Positions 1-7,668 are shown, counted from the stretch's first letter. The stretch: 11,149 nucleotides of DNA from Bacteroidota bacterium (GCA_030695265.1 JAUYTA010000303.1:1-11149); one strand, 5' to 3'. Translations and numbers: made by a program. The notes: generated by a model not told the origin, from the sequence alone.

Positions 1-356
1 CCATCTGTCGTTGTATTATTGCCCAAAACGATTGTATAAAATTACCTGTGTTTATTTCTGTATTATCTGATGAAAAAATGTGTTTTTATATCTCAACTTT
101 GGATATATTAACAAGTCCCTTTCAAATCCCGAAAATCTCTCAAGCTGGTAAACAGTCAATCTAAAAATTTTCAAGAACCGATACCGTTTCATGTAGCGAT
201 TAAACTGCCCTAAAACTAATATCTATTCCCAAATATACATTACTTTTTCCAAATTTAACCATATTATTTCCATTCATTTTTAAAAGACAATCAGTTTGTT
301 GGAAGCGCAATTTATCGTTGCGGTAAAGATGTTTTCAAAAGGATGTAAACGAACAA
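1..356. other. Gene-free AT-rich stretch at the left edge
   Basis: I see no convincing coding region here. The frames are short, low in complexity and match nothing I recognise. A minus-strand box reading TATATTTG (230-237) fits the Bacteroidota -7 consensus TAnnTTTG and could serve a leftward gene outside the window. It has no TTTG element at the usual 18-21 bp distance and would imply a leader of more than 200 nt, so I give it little weight. The right end receives the transcript end of nrdJ. Confidence 0.5.
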
Positions 357-380
357 AGGCCGCCTTTTTAAAGACAGCCT
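357..380 (-). terminator. Probable intrinsic terminator after nrdJ
   Basis: Read on the minus strand, AGGCTGTCTTT (380-370) pairs with AAAGGCGGCCT (367-357) over 11 positions, two of them G-U wobbles, around a tiny AA loop. It is followed by TTGTT. On the plus strand the wobbles become A-C mismatches, so the hairpin favours minus-strand RNA. It lies about 40 nt past the nrdJ stop. The U tract is weak, which lowers confidence. Confidence 0.5.
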
Positions 381-419
381 CTGTTAATATTAGCATTATT
401 TATTCAGGAATTGTTCGTA

Positions 420-2975
420 TCAACCGCATTTGGATGATCCGCAGTCGGGGCAAGTCAGGCAACCTTCCTGATAGATCACATTGTGTGAGGCACATTCTTC
501 GCAAACGGCTCCTGCAGCGGCGGTTCCGTCCGGAATGTATTTTTTCAGTGCGCGGGCAACACCGGCTTTCCAGCTGTTAATGGTTTCATTGTCAAACTGA
601 AGGCTGGTAACCGTATCGACTACTTTGTGGATGGGCATTCCGTGACGCAGAATTCCGGAGATTAACTTGGCATAGTTCCAGAATACCGGGTTGAATTTGT
701 ACGACAGCCCTTCGATCGTGGTTTTGTAACCGCGTTTATTTACATATTGAAAATCGTACCGTTTGCTGCCGTCGGGTTCAATGTTCTTAATGATTTTTCC
801 GCCGGTGATGGTGCGTGGCAGCAAAATTCCGTCTTCATCGTCCGAAAGTCCGGTGAAAATTTCATAAGGTTTTCCGTCGATGGTTCCAATAAAAGCCACC
901 CATTTGTCTTTTGTGTTCTGGAAGCGAACCACATCGGCATCCAATTCAACGGGGCGCTTGGTCGGGAAAATGCTGTCTTTGGCTTCATCCTCTTTTTTGT
1001 GGGAAATGAGCACCCCAGAGCGGCAACCGTCACGATAAACGGTAACGCCCTTGCAGCCGCTTTTCCACGCTTCAAAGTAGAGTCTTCCTACCAAATCCTC
1101 GTCGGCATCGGCTGGTAGATTGATGGTTACGCTGATCGAATGATCTACCCATTTCTGGATTTTTCCCTGCATCCGTACTTTGTTCATCCAGTCAACATCG
1201 TTCGAAGTTGCTTTGTAGTATGGAGACTTTTCAATCAGCAAATCAAGTTCTTCATTCGAATAGTTTTTGCTCAGGTCGTGTCCGTTTACTTCCATCCAGT
1301 TTTTGAACTGGTGGTGGAAAACGATGTATTCTTCCCATGAGTCGCCCACTTCGTCAACAAAATCAACCTTTACGTCTTTGTCGTTCGGGTTTACCTTCCG
1401 GCGACGTTTGTAAACAGGCATAAATACAGGTTCAATTCCTGAAGTGGTCTGGGTCATCAGGCTGGTTGTTCCGGTTGGGGCGATGGTCAGCAGGGCAATG
1501 TTACGACGTCCGTATTTTACCATGTCCTGGTACATTCCTTCGTCTTCTGCACGCAAGCGTTTGATCATCGGGTTGTTCTTTTCGCGGTCGGTGCTGTAAA
1601 TCGCGAAAGCTCCGCGTTCCTTGGCCATGTTCACCGACGAACGGTAAGCTTCAACGGCAACGGTTTTGTGAATTTCTTCGCTAAAATCAGTCGCATCGTC
1701 GCTTCCGTAACGCAAACCCAACGAAGCCAGCATATCACCTTCGGCAGTAATTCCAACTCCGGTACGGCGTCCTTCTTTGGCTTTGGTTTGGATTTTCAAC
1801 CACATCGACCGCTCAATGTGTTTGATGTCTTCATTTTCGGGATCATCGTCAATCTTTCCGAGAATGCCGTTAATTTTTTCCAGCTCGAGATCAATGATGT
1901 CGTCCATCATTCGCTGTGCATAAGCAACGTGTTCTTTGAACAGTTCGAAATTGAATTTTGCTTTTGGTGTAAACGCATTCTCAACATACGAATTCAGGTT
2001 TACTGCAATCAAACGGCAGCTATCGTATGGGCACAAAGGGATTTCGCCGCAAGGATTGGTCGAAACGGTTTTGTAGCCAAGGTCGGCATAACAGTCCGGA
2101 ACCGATTCTTTGATGATGGTATCCCAGAACAGGATGCCTGGTTCAGCAGATTTCCATGCGTTGTGAACAATTTTTTTCCAGAGATTGGTCGCATCAATTT
2201 CTTTGGTGTATTTCGGATTTTTCGCATCGATCGGATACTGGGTCATGTATTTTTCACCAGCCTCAATTGCCTGCATAAAATCGTCGTGAATTTTTACCGA
2301 AACATTCGCGCCGGTTACTTTCCCCTGATCCATTTTTGCATCAATAAAGGATTCTGCATCGGGATGTTTAATTGAAACCGAAAGCATCAATGCGCCACGA
2401 CGGCCATCTTGTGCAACTTCGCGGGTCGAATTTGAATAGCGTTCCATAAAAGGAACAATGCCTGTTGAGGTGAGCGCCGAGTTTTTAACCGGTGAACCTT
2501 TTGGCCTGATGTGAGAAAGATCGTGGCCAACACCTCCGCGGCGTTTCATCAGCTGAACCTGTTCCTGATCAACTTTCAGGATGCCTCCGTACGAATCGGA
2601 ATGTCCTTCGTTGCCAATTACGAAACAGTTTGAAAGCGAAGCAATCTGGAAATCGTTGCCGATTCCGGTCATCGGTCCGCCTTGGGGGACGATGTATTTA
2701 AAGTCTTTCAGAAGTGCGAAAATCTGTTCTTCACTCATCGGATTTTCGTAGTTTTTTTCAATTCTGGCAATTTCCGAAGCCAGGCGACGGTGCATATCAT
2801 CGGGAGTCAGTTCGTAGAGATTGCCGAACGAATCCTTCAATGCATACTTGTTAACCCAGACCCTTGCAGCAAGGTCGTCTCCCTTAAAATATATTTGCGA
2901 TGCTTTATAAGCTTCGTCCGGGGAGTAAGTCGTTTTGCCCGTTTGGGGCTCAATTGCCACGTTTTTAAATGTCAT
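420..2975 (-). CDS. nrdJ: Adenosylcobalamin-dependent (class II) ribonucleoside-diphosphate reductase
   Basis: This 851-residue cytoplasmic enzyme makes deoxyribonucleotides from ribonucleotides with a radical generated from adenosylcobalamin, so it needs no oxygen and no separate radical subunit. The class II pattern is clear. C117 (SNCFVIGNEG) and C320 form the redox pair. The active-site loop NPCGEIPLCPYDSC supplies N307, C309 and E311. The 11-residue gap from C309 to C320 equals C408 to C419 of the Lactobacillus leichmannii class II enzyme. GGVGHDLSHIRPKGSPV (148-163) and TGTTSLMTQTTSGIEPVF are further reductase signatures. The tail has a cysteine cluster (C825, C828, C839, C842, C845, C850) that looks like a zinc ribbon plus a terminal shuttle pair, as in the long NrdJ/NrdZ family. 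No ATP-cone is obvious at the N-terminus. It is transcribed alone, with a probable terminator about 40 nt beyond the stop. I found no cobalamin riboswitch or NrdR-type box pair upstream. The start at 2975 has only a weak AGG before it. Length is usual for the family. Confidence 0.95.
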   Translation of the reverse strand: MTFKNVAIEPQTGKTTYSPDEAYKASQIYFKGDDLAARVWVNKYALKDSFGNLYELTPDDMHRRLASEIARIEKNYENPMSEEQIFALLKDFKYIVPQGGPMTGIGNDFQIASLSNCFVIGNEGHSDSYGGILKVDQEQVQLMKRRGGVGHDLSHIRPKGSPVKNSALTSTGIVPFMERYSNSTREVAQDGRRGALMLSVSIKHPDAESFIDAKMDQGKVTGANVSVKIHDDFMQAIEAGEKYMTQYPIDAKNPKYTKEIDATNLWKKIVHNAWKSAEPGILFWDTIIKESVPDCYADLGYKTVSTNPCGEIPLCPYDSCRLIAVNLNSYVENAFTPKAKFNFELFKEHVAYAQRMMDDIIDLELEKINGILGKIDDDPENEDIKHIERSMWLKIQTKAKEGRRTGVGITAEGDMLASLGLRYGSDDATDFSEEIHKTVAVEAYRSSVNMAKERGAFAIYSTDREKNNPMIKRLRAEDEGMYQDMVKYGRRNIALLTIAPTGTTSLMTQTTSGIEPVFMPVYKRRRKVNPNDKDVKVDFVDEVGDSWEEYIVFHHQFKNWMEVNGHDLSKNYSNEELDLLIEKSPYYKATSNDVDWMNKVRMQGKIQKWVDHSISVTINLPADADEDLVGRLYFEAWKSGCKGVTVYRDGCRSGVLISHKKEDEAKDSIFPTKRPVELDADVVRFQNTKDKWVAFIGTIDGKPYEIFTGLSDDEDGILLPRTITGGKIIKNIEPDGSKRYDFQYVNKRGYKTTIEGLSYKFNPVFWNYAKLISGILRHGMPIHKVVDTVTSLQFDNETINSWKAGVARALKKYIPDGTAAAGAVCEECASHNVIYQEGCLTCPDCGSSKCG

Positions 2976-3292
2976 AACCTGAAGATTTGATCTTTAATAA
3001 TTGTTAATAGGTTGTATATGTGTTGCGAAATAAGTTTTTGTGATGACTTTTTTGCCGTATGCAATATAAGGCCTGTACTCGGAAAAAAGAATACAAATTT
3101 TGGAAATAAATGCAAAAGTTATCAACTTAGCAATGTTAGTATGTTTGTAATGAGGATACTAACAATTAGAATGTTGAAAAAAGTTTACAAAAATGAAAAT
3201 TGTTTTTCGGGAAATGAAGAATTAGATATTCGCAACATGGCTGAAATAAAGCTTTTTGGACTTAATGGAGCCTGAATTTGCTTTTTGGATTC
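2976..3292. other. Gene-free spacer between waaA and nrdJ
   Basis: This 317-bp spacer lies upstream of nrdJ and downstream of waaA, both on the minus strand. It holds the 9-bp inverted repeat at 3134-3164, a 5-bp inverted repeat (AAGAT/ATCTT, 2982-2994) just before the nrdJ start, and a 10-bp direct repeat GCTTTTTGGA (3251-3260 and 3280-3289) just past waaA. An open frame crosses 3012-3275 on the plus strand but its translation looks random. No clean TAnnTTTG box faces nrdJ. Confidence 0.5.
3134..3164. promoter_or_regulatory. 9-bp inverted repeat, possible operator
   Basis: TGTTAGTAT (3134-3142) and ATACTAACA (3156-3164) are exact reverse complements separated by 13 bp. A plus-strand TATGTTTG (3140-3147), matching TAnnTTTG, overlaps the left arm. 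That is the layout of an operator over a promoter, but no TTTG element lies about 20 bp upstream and no recognised gene follows on the plus strand. It could equally control nrdJ, whose start is about 160 bp away on the minus strand. Confidence 0.3.
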
Positions 3293-4537
3293 CTAAATTG
3301 AAAGTTTGTTGAAAACTTTGCCGACAATGGTATTTGTTGCGCCCAGGTTTTGTTGTGTGAAACTAATACAGGCGGAAGTGATTTCTTTCCTCTTTCCGGT
3401 ATCTGTAAGTAATGTGTCAAGTATTGCTTTTGCTCCTGAATAATCATTCACGGAGTGGGCAATGCCAAGCTTAACCATGGTGGTTGCCTCGTTAAACCTC
3501 AGGTAGTTGGGTCCAAAAACGATGGGCATTCCGAAGATAGCAGCTTCCAGCGTGTTGTGGATTCCAACGCCAAACCCACCTCCAATATAAGCCAGATCAG
3601 CGTATTTATATACTAAAGAAAGCAGTCCGATGGTATCAACAAGCAAAACCTGTTTGTTCATAACCGTTTCTGCGGATGCTTCTGTATAACAAATAACAGG
3701 GGTTTTCAACTGACTTATCAACCGGTCGATGTTTCCTTTTTTCGTTTCGTGGGGTGCAATCACGAATTTAATTTCAGGATGGGCATGAATGTATTCAATC
3801 AGTAAATCCTCGTCTGGTTTCCAGGTGCTCCCGGCAACTACCAATTGGCTATTTCCCTTGAATTTTTCAATCAGCGGAATGTCTTTCCCGTTGCGGGCAA
3901 TTTCGGCTACACGGTCGAATCGGGTGTCGCCGGCTTTTGTCACATTGGTTACTCCTATGCCGGTCAGTAATTTAACCGATTGCTCATCCTGAACAAAAAA
4001 GTGACTGAACCCAAATAACATTTTGCGGTACCATTTTCCCCATGGAGTATTTTTGAAGAATAACTGGTTTTCCCTGAAAATGGCAGAAACAAGGTAAAGC
4101 GGAATGTTTTGTTTCTTTAATTCCTGAATGTAGTGAAACCAGAATTCGTACTTCACAAAGAAAACGACTTCAGGATTAACCAGTTTAATCAGTTTCCGTG
4201 CATTGCTTTTGGTATCGGCGGGCAAATAACAGATGTAATCGGCCAACTCGTAATTTTTCCTGATTTCGTATCCCGAGGGAGAGAAAAAAGTCAGGAGAAT
4301 CCGGTATTCGGGATGTTGCTTTTTGATGGCTTCAATCACGGGCCGTCCTTGTTCGAATTCGCCCAGCGAAGCGCAATGAACCCATGCAATTGGCCGGTCG
4401 TGTTTGATTTTATTGGTTAATTCATCGAAAACATGCTGGCGACCTTTCAGTATCTGGCTGGCTTTTGTGTTGAAAGGCGCTGCCAGTCGAATCAGTATGG
4501 AATAAATGAAAATGGAGAGATTATACAGGATAGTCAT
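3293..4537 (-). CDS. waaA: 3-deoxy-D-manno-octulosonic acid (Kdo) transferase
   Basis: WaaA (KdtA, glycosyltransferase family GT30) transfers Kdo from CMP-Kdo to the lipid A precursor at the cytoplasmic face of the inner membrane, the first step of the lipopolysaccharide core. The protein has 414 residues, typical for the family. Residues 1-22 form a hydrophobic N-terminal anchor (LYNLSIFIYSILIRLAAPF). WVHCASLGEFEQGRP follows, with the catalytic base at E60, the same number as in the Escherichia coli enzyme. The first Rossmann-like half includes TFFSPSGYE (84-91) and VKYEFW (128-133). The second half carries the nucleotide-binding segment GGGFGVGIHNTLEAAIFGMP, with N328 and E331. Nothing is truncated or shifted. 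It stands apart from the upstream dpp7-rnhA pair because the REP-like cluster lies between them, so it probably has its own promoter in 4558-4605. Whether the lipid A receives one or two Kdo units cannot be told from sequence. Confidence 0.95.
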   Translation of the reverse strand: MTILYNLSIFIYSILIRLAAPFNTKASQILKGRQHVFDELTNKIKHDRPIAWVHCASLGEFEQGRPVIEAIKKQHPEYRILLTFFSPSGYEIRKNYELADYICYLPADTKSNARKLIKLVNPEVVFFVKYEFWFHYIQELKKQNIPLYLVSAIFRENQLFFKNTPWGKWYRKMLFGFSHFFVQDEQSVKLLTGIGVTNVTKAGDTRFDRVAEIARNGKDIPLIEKFKGNSQLVVAGSTWKPDEDLLIEYIHAHPEIKFVIAPHETKKGNIDRLISQLKTPVICYTEASAETVMNKQVLLVDTIGLLSLVYKYADLAYIGGGFGVGIHNTLEAAIFGMPIVFGPNYLRFNEATTMVKLGIAHSVNDYSGAKAILDTLLTDTGKRKEITSACISFTQQNLGATNTIVGKVFNKLSI

Positions 4538-4557
4538 TCAGCATAGGTTTTTATTGG

Positions 4558-4605
4558 CAAAAATAATTTTTTCGGCTCTATTAGGTTTGGTATGGAGCAA
4601 ATATA
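4558..4605 (-). promoter_or_regulatory. Two candidate -7 boxes for waaA
   Basis: On the minus strand TATATTTG (4605-4598) and TATTTTTG (4565-4558) both fit TAnnTTTG. They would start transcripts about 54 or 14 nt before the waaA ATG at 4537. Neither has a TTTG element at the usual spacing. For the upstream box, that position falls inside the REP-like hairpin at 4617-4629. Confidence 0.35.
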
Positions 4606-4616
4606 CCCTTTTAAAA

Positions 4617-4649
4617 GGTGCAGCGCACCATAATATTTGTAGATTGAAT
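4617..4649 (+). repeat. REP-like unit A: hairpin plus TAATATTTGTAG tail
   Basis: GGTGCAGCGCACC (4617-4629) is a near-perfect palindrome (arms GGTGC/GCACC, loop AGC). ATAATATTTGTAG follows at once (4630-4642). The tail recurs exactly, inverted, in unit D. A short hairpin of variable sequence next to a constant tail is the shape of REP-type elements mobilised by REP-associated tyrosine transposases; that link is inferred, since no transposase gene lies in the window. Confidence 0.65.
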
Positions 4650-4666
4650 AGCGAATTGAGCACAAC

Positions 4667-4725
4667 AGGTGCAGCGCACCGAAATATCACCATCAAATGC
4701 TTAAATATTCCGGTGCGCTGCACCT
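4667..4725. repeat. REP-like units B and C, inverted pair forming a long hairpin
   Basis: AGGTGCAGCGCACCG (4667-4681) and CGGTGCGCTGCACCT (4711-4725) are exact 15-bp reverse complements separated by 29 nt. After one mismatch (4682/4710), five more bases pair (4683-4687 with 4705-4709), giving about 20 bp of stem. Each arm also folds on itself like unit A, so cruciform and single-hairpin forms compete. The core is identical to unit A. Confidence 0.75.
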
Positions 4726-4732
4726 TACAATA

Positions 4733-4776
4733 ATTGAATCTACCTCATTACTACAAATATTATGCGGCTCTGCCGC
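4733..4776 (-). repeat. REP-like unit D: tail plus a second hairpin type
   Basis: Read on the minus strand, the palindrome GCGGCAGAGCCGC (4776-4764) is followed by ATAATATTTGTAG (4763-4751), the same tail as unit A in inverse orientation. The hairpin sequence differs from A-C while keeping the fold, which suggests compensatory change. It also carries a partial match (GTAGATTCAAT) to the sequence after the unit A tail (GTAGATTGAAT). The hairpin lies about 80 nt past rnhA and may protect or end that transcript. Confidence 0.65.
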
Positions 4777-4857
4777 TTTCTGATAATGAAAGGAAAATGA
4801 CCACAATTGACTGCCACAAAATACCAGATAGGTATGCAAACGGACAATCATATTATT

Positions 4858-5316
4858 TTATACAAGACTCGCCAGGTAACCGATGTCTTTCTGTAACCGC
4901 GGTTGCAACGATGCTTCCACCGCCAACTGGTCGCAACGTTCGTTCTCCGGAATTTCAGCATGACCTTTCACCCATACAAATTTCACTTTGTGCTTTTGGT
5001 AAATTTTCAGGAAACGAAGCCAAAGGTCTTCATTCTTTTTGCCTTTGAACCTGATTTTAACCCAATTCCAGATCCAACCTTTTTCAACGGCATCCACTAC
5101 ATATTTTGAGTCGGAATAAATGGTTACCTGTGAGTTTTCGATTTTCAGCGCTTCCAAAGCAACAATTACAGCCAGCAATTCCATCCGGTTATTGGTGGTC
5201 ATTTCAAATCCGCCGGATAATTCTTTCCTGAATTGTCCCGACATCAGAACTGCCCCGTATCCTCCCGGACCCGGATTTCCGCGTGCGGCGCCATCAGTGT
5301 AGATTGTAATGTTCAA
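4858..5316 (-). CDS. rnhA: Ribonuclease HI
   Basis: RNase HI cuts the RNA strand of RNA-DNA hybrids in the cytoplasm, removing R-loops and primer RNA with two metal ions. All five key residues are present: D8 (YTDGA), E46 (NNRMEL), D69 (YSDSKY), H119 (VKGHAE) and D129 (RCDQLA). The motif TDGAARGNPGPGGYGAVL near the start is diagnostic. The 152 residues match the compact bacterial form with a basic handle region (W81-K94, KIRFKGKK). The start is TTG at 5316: no ATG lies in frame before an upstream stop, and the family N-terminus begins here. The TTG overlaps the TGA of dpp7 in a TTGA, so translation is probably coupled to dpp7. The pairing of a periplasmic peptidase with a nuclease has no evident functional sense. 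The REP-like cluster follows downstream. Confidence 0.95.
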   Translation of the reverse strand: MNITIYTDGAARGNPGPGGYGAVLMSGQFRKELSGGFEMTTNNRMELLAVIVALEALKIENSQVTIYSDSKYVVDAVEKGWIWNWVKIRFKGKKNEDLWLRFLKIYQKHKVKFVWVKGHAEIPENERCDQLAVEASLQPRLQKDIGYLASLV

Positions 5317-7466
5317 TTTACGATTGTCATTTCATCGATGAGGTTGTTTGCGCCGGCCATTTTATCGATCACCCAGAGTACAAACCGAATGTCAACATTG
5401 ATGCATTTTTGAATCTCGTTTTCGAATGCCAGATCACCGCTCATTGCTTCCCAGTTTCCATCGAAAGCAATTCCAATCAGTTCTCCGTTTGCATTGATGA
5501 CGGGGCTTCCGGAGTTGCCGCCGGTAATGTCGTTGTTGGTAATGAAGCAGGTTCGCAAATCTCCATCCTGATCGGCATAACGGCCAAAATCTTTGGCTTC
5601 GTATAGTTCTTTCAGTTTGGCAGGTACAGCAAATTCATCATCACCGGGAATTTCTTTTTCAATGTACCCGCGTAAAGTGGTGTAATATTTATACTTAACT
5701 CCATCGCGCGGAATGTAATCGCTCACAGTGCCATAAGTTAAACGCATACTTGAGTTGGCATCAGGATAAAAATTCTTATCAGCTTCCATTTCCATCAGTC
5801 CGCCAACAAATAAGCGGTTTCCTTTGTCAAGTGCCTCCGTTGTTTTTTCTGTTTCCTTGCCAATTAACGACATCATTCTAAAAATTTCGAGCGAGGCCTG
5901 TAAAAGAGGATCCTTTTCAAGCACTTTTGCTTTTGGCTGTTCAAAAAAGGCAGTTAATTTTTCCTGACTTCCAAAGACTGATTTTGCGTACAATTCTTTT
6001 GTATATTTCTCGAAATCGTTGTCATATTTCGACTTAACTACATGAAAGAATGGCGGATGATATTGCGGGGCGACATTTTGTTGATAGACTTTAAAAAGTG
6101 CCCCTGCGATTTTCTGGTCGGTAATTGGGTCGTAATCCTTAAAGAATTGGTCGAGGCCATCTTTCACCCTTTCGGTTGCCAGGTTGACACGCTCCGAATT
6201 CTTGTCAGCTACGAGCGCATCGTATAGTGGGCGGGTGCGATAGGCAAAATAGAAAATTTCAGGTCCGCGTATCATTGCTTCCATCATGTATTCCATTGCT
6301 TTCTCATCTTCAACTTCCCTGTACGAACTCGCAATCATCTGAAGCGCTTCTCCGTATTTGGCTTTTCGCTCCTCATCGGCAATTACCCATTGGGTAAACT
6401 TATCTTCCAATTGTTTTTTCTGCTCAATTACATTCAGGTTTTTAAGTCCGTTGTTTTGTCCGATGCTGTATTTGTAATAGTTTGAACTTACTGCATATTT
6501 CGACGCATACATGATTTTGGATTGCTGCGACGAACGCATGAATTCTTTCATGATCCGCTGTTTTTCGGCACGCACATTAATTCTTGCCGGATTCGTAACC
6601 GTCATGGTGTAATTAATTCCGTGGGAAGTTTTATAACGGTTGGTGGTTCCGGGATATCCAAGAATCATGGCAAAGTCGTTCAACTCATAGCCTTTCAGCG
6701 AGATCGGTAAGTGGTGTTTTGGTTTGTACGGAACATTGTCTTTCGAGTAGGCAGCCGGTTTTCCATCTTTTCCGCAGTAAATACGGAACATGCTGAAATC
6801 GGCGGTATGACGGGGCCACATCCAGTTGTCGGTGTCACCGCCAAATTTTCCCATCGACTGTGGTGGTGCGCCTACCAAACGAATGTCGCGGAAAGTTTCG
6901 TAAACGAACAGGTAATATTTGTTGTCTTCGTATAGCGGTTGAACGCGTGCATCATAATGGGTATCAAGACTCGCCTCTTTTTGAATTTTTGATGAAATCT
7001 CGCGGACTTTATTACTCCGTTCATCTTCAGTCATACTTTCGTTTAATTCAGGAATTATTTTTGAAGTAACATCCTCGAAATTAATAAGAAATGAAGCGCT
7101 CTTTCCCGGATTTGGCAATTCATCTTCTTTTGTTTTTGCCCAAAATCCATCTTTCAGGTAATCGTGTTCAACTGTGCTGTGTTGCTGTATCTCATCAAAT
7201 CCGCAATGGTGGTTGGTCAGCAGCAATCCTTCAGCCGAAATAAGTTCTGCGGTACATGAACCATGATCAAGTGAAACGACTGCATCTTTCAGGCTCGATT
7301 TATTTATACTGTATATTTCTTCAGGACTAATCTTTAATCCCAACTGTTTCATTTGGTTGATATTCAACTTCTCAATCAACGCCGGTAACCACATCCCCTC
7401 ATCTGCTTTCACTGTTCCCGACAAAAAAACCGGCAGTAGTGCAACTAAAACTAAAAATCGTCTCAT
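5313..7466 (-). CDS. dpp7: S46-family dipeptidyl peptidase, DPP7-like
   Basis: This secreted serine exopeptidase removes dipeptides from oligopeptide N-termini in the periplasm, supporting peptide use as carbon and energy. From the ATG at 7466 the protein has 717 residues. It begins with a signal peptide (MRR, hydrophobic 4-16, likely cut after A21 in TVKA-DEG), then DEGMWLP, the usual mature start of the family. The catalytic triad is visible: H87 in LLLTNHHCGF, D223 in PRHTADFS, and S652 in GGNSGSPV. Eighteen residues after the serine is G670 (AFDGNW). In characterised S46 enzymes this site is Gly in DPP7 (hydrophobic or aliphatic P1) and Arg in DPP11 (acidic P1), so I call this DPP7-like. 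The open frame extends to 7553, but that extension contains the promoter box at 7506-7513 and would spoil the signal peptide. It is the first gene of a two-gene unit with rnhA. Confidence 0.92.
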   Translation of the reverse strand: MRRFLVLVALLPVFLSGTVKADEGMWLPALIEKLNINQMKQLGLKISPEEIYSINKSSLKDAVVSLDHGSCTAELISAEGLLLTNHHCGFDEIQQHSTVEHDYLKDGFWAKTKEDELPNPGKSASFLINFEDVTSKIIPELNESMTEDERSNKVREISSKIQKEASLDTHYDARVQPLYEDNKYYLFVYETFRDIRLVGAPPQSMGKFGGDTDNWMWPRHTADFSMFRIYCGKDGKPAAYSKDNVPYKPKHHLPISLKGYELNDFAMILGYPGTTNRYKTSHGINYTMTVTNPARINVRAEKQRIMKEFMRSSQQSKIMYASKYAVSSNYYKYSIGQNNGLKNLNVIEQKKQLEDKFTQWVIADEERKAKYGEALQMIASSYREVEDEKAMEYMMEAMIRGPEIFYFAYRTRPLYDALVADKNSERVNLATERVKDGLDQFFKDYDPITDQKIAGALFKVYQQNVAPQYHPPFFHVVKSKYDNDFEKYTKELYAKSVFGSQEKLTAFFEQPKAKVLEKDPLLQASLEIFRMMSLIGKETEKTTEALDKGNRLFVGGLMEMEADKNFYPDANSSMRLTYGTVSDYIPRDGVKYKYYTTLRGYIEKEIPGDDEFAVPAKLKELYEAKDFGRYADQDGDLRTCFITNNDITGGNSGSPVINANGELIGIAFDGNWEAMSGDLAFENEIQKCINVDIRFVLWVIDKMAGANNLIDEMTIVN

Positions 7467-7505
7467 CTGAAAATTAAAAATATAAATACTGAAATAACTA
7501 AACGA

Positions 7506-7535
7506 CAAAGATATGTATATCATCTTATTTCCAAA
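7506..7535 (-). promoter_or_regulatory. Promoter of dpp7-rnhA
   Basis: On the minus strand TTTG (7535-7532) is followed after 18 bp by TATCTTTG (7513-7506), a full match to the Bacteroidota TTTG/TAnnTTTG promoter. The predicted start lies about 30 nt before the ATG at 7466. The box falls inside the longer open frame, which supports the shorter protein. Confidence 0.7.
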
Positions 7536-7566
7536 TCTTTTTAGCACATGCATGGGGAGAAATCAT

Positions 7567-7582
7567 GTTAATAATAATTAAC
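7567..7582. promoter_or_regulatory. Small palindrome between divergent promoters
   Basis: GTTAAT (7567-7572) and ATTAAC (7577-7582) are reverse complements around AATA. The site sits between the dpp7 and gltX promoters, so a shared operator is possible. In AT-rich sequence a 6-bp arm is weak evidence. Confidence 0.2.
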
Positions 7583-7660
7583 AAACGCCATGGTTCGACC
7601 AAAAACCTTGACAATTACCAGCGATATGGATAAATGTATTTTTCAACCTTTGGGAAATGC

Positions 7661-7668
7661 TATCTTTG
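7661..7668 (+). promoter_or_regulatory. -7 box of gltX
   Basis: TATCTTTG matches TAnnTTTG exactly, 23 nt before the gltX ATG at 7692. The -33 element is poor (TTTT at 7639-7642, 18-bp spacing). The leader would be only about 15-17 nt, with no Shine-Dalgarno sequence. The box lies inside the frame extending back to 7590 and argues against that start. Confidence 0.6.

Noticed and set aside
1668..2375. 235-codon plus-strand open frame
   Set aside because: Fully antisense to nrdJ, whose catalytic residues are complete; length is explained by the codon bias of the opposite strand.
2976..3100. Cobalamin riboswitch or NrdR box pair upstream of nrdJ
   Set aside because: Looked for because the enzyme needs B12; no B12-box or paired NrdR-like palindromes are visible, only a 5-bp inverted repeat next to the start.
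3012..3275. 87-codon open frame on the plus strand
   Set aside because: Random-looking composition, no ribosome binding site, no family resemblance; it crosses the inverted repeat and lies upstream of nrdJ on the other strand.
4607..4618. CCTTTTAAAAGG palindrome before waaA
   Set aside because: Perfect but loopless and AT-rich, lying on the edge of REP unit A; no reason to call it a separate site.
4617..4725. CRISPR array
   Set aside because: The 13-15 bp units are irregularly spaced, one is inverted, and there are no uniform spacers or cas genes; REP-like elements fit better.
4734..5048. 104-codon plus-strand open frame
   Set aside because: It begins in REP-like sequence and then lies antisense to rnhA; a shadow of that gene.
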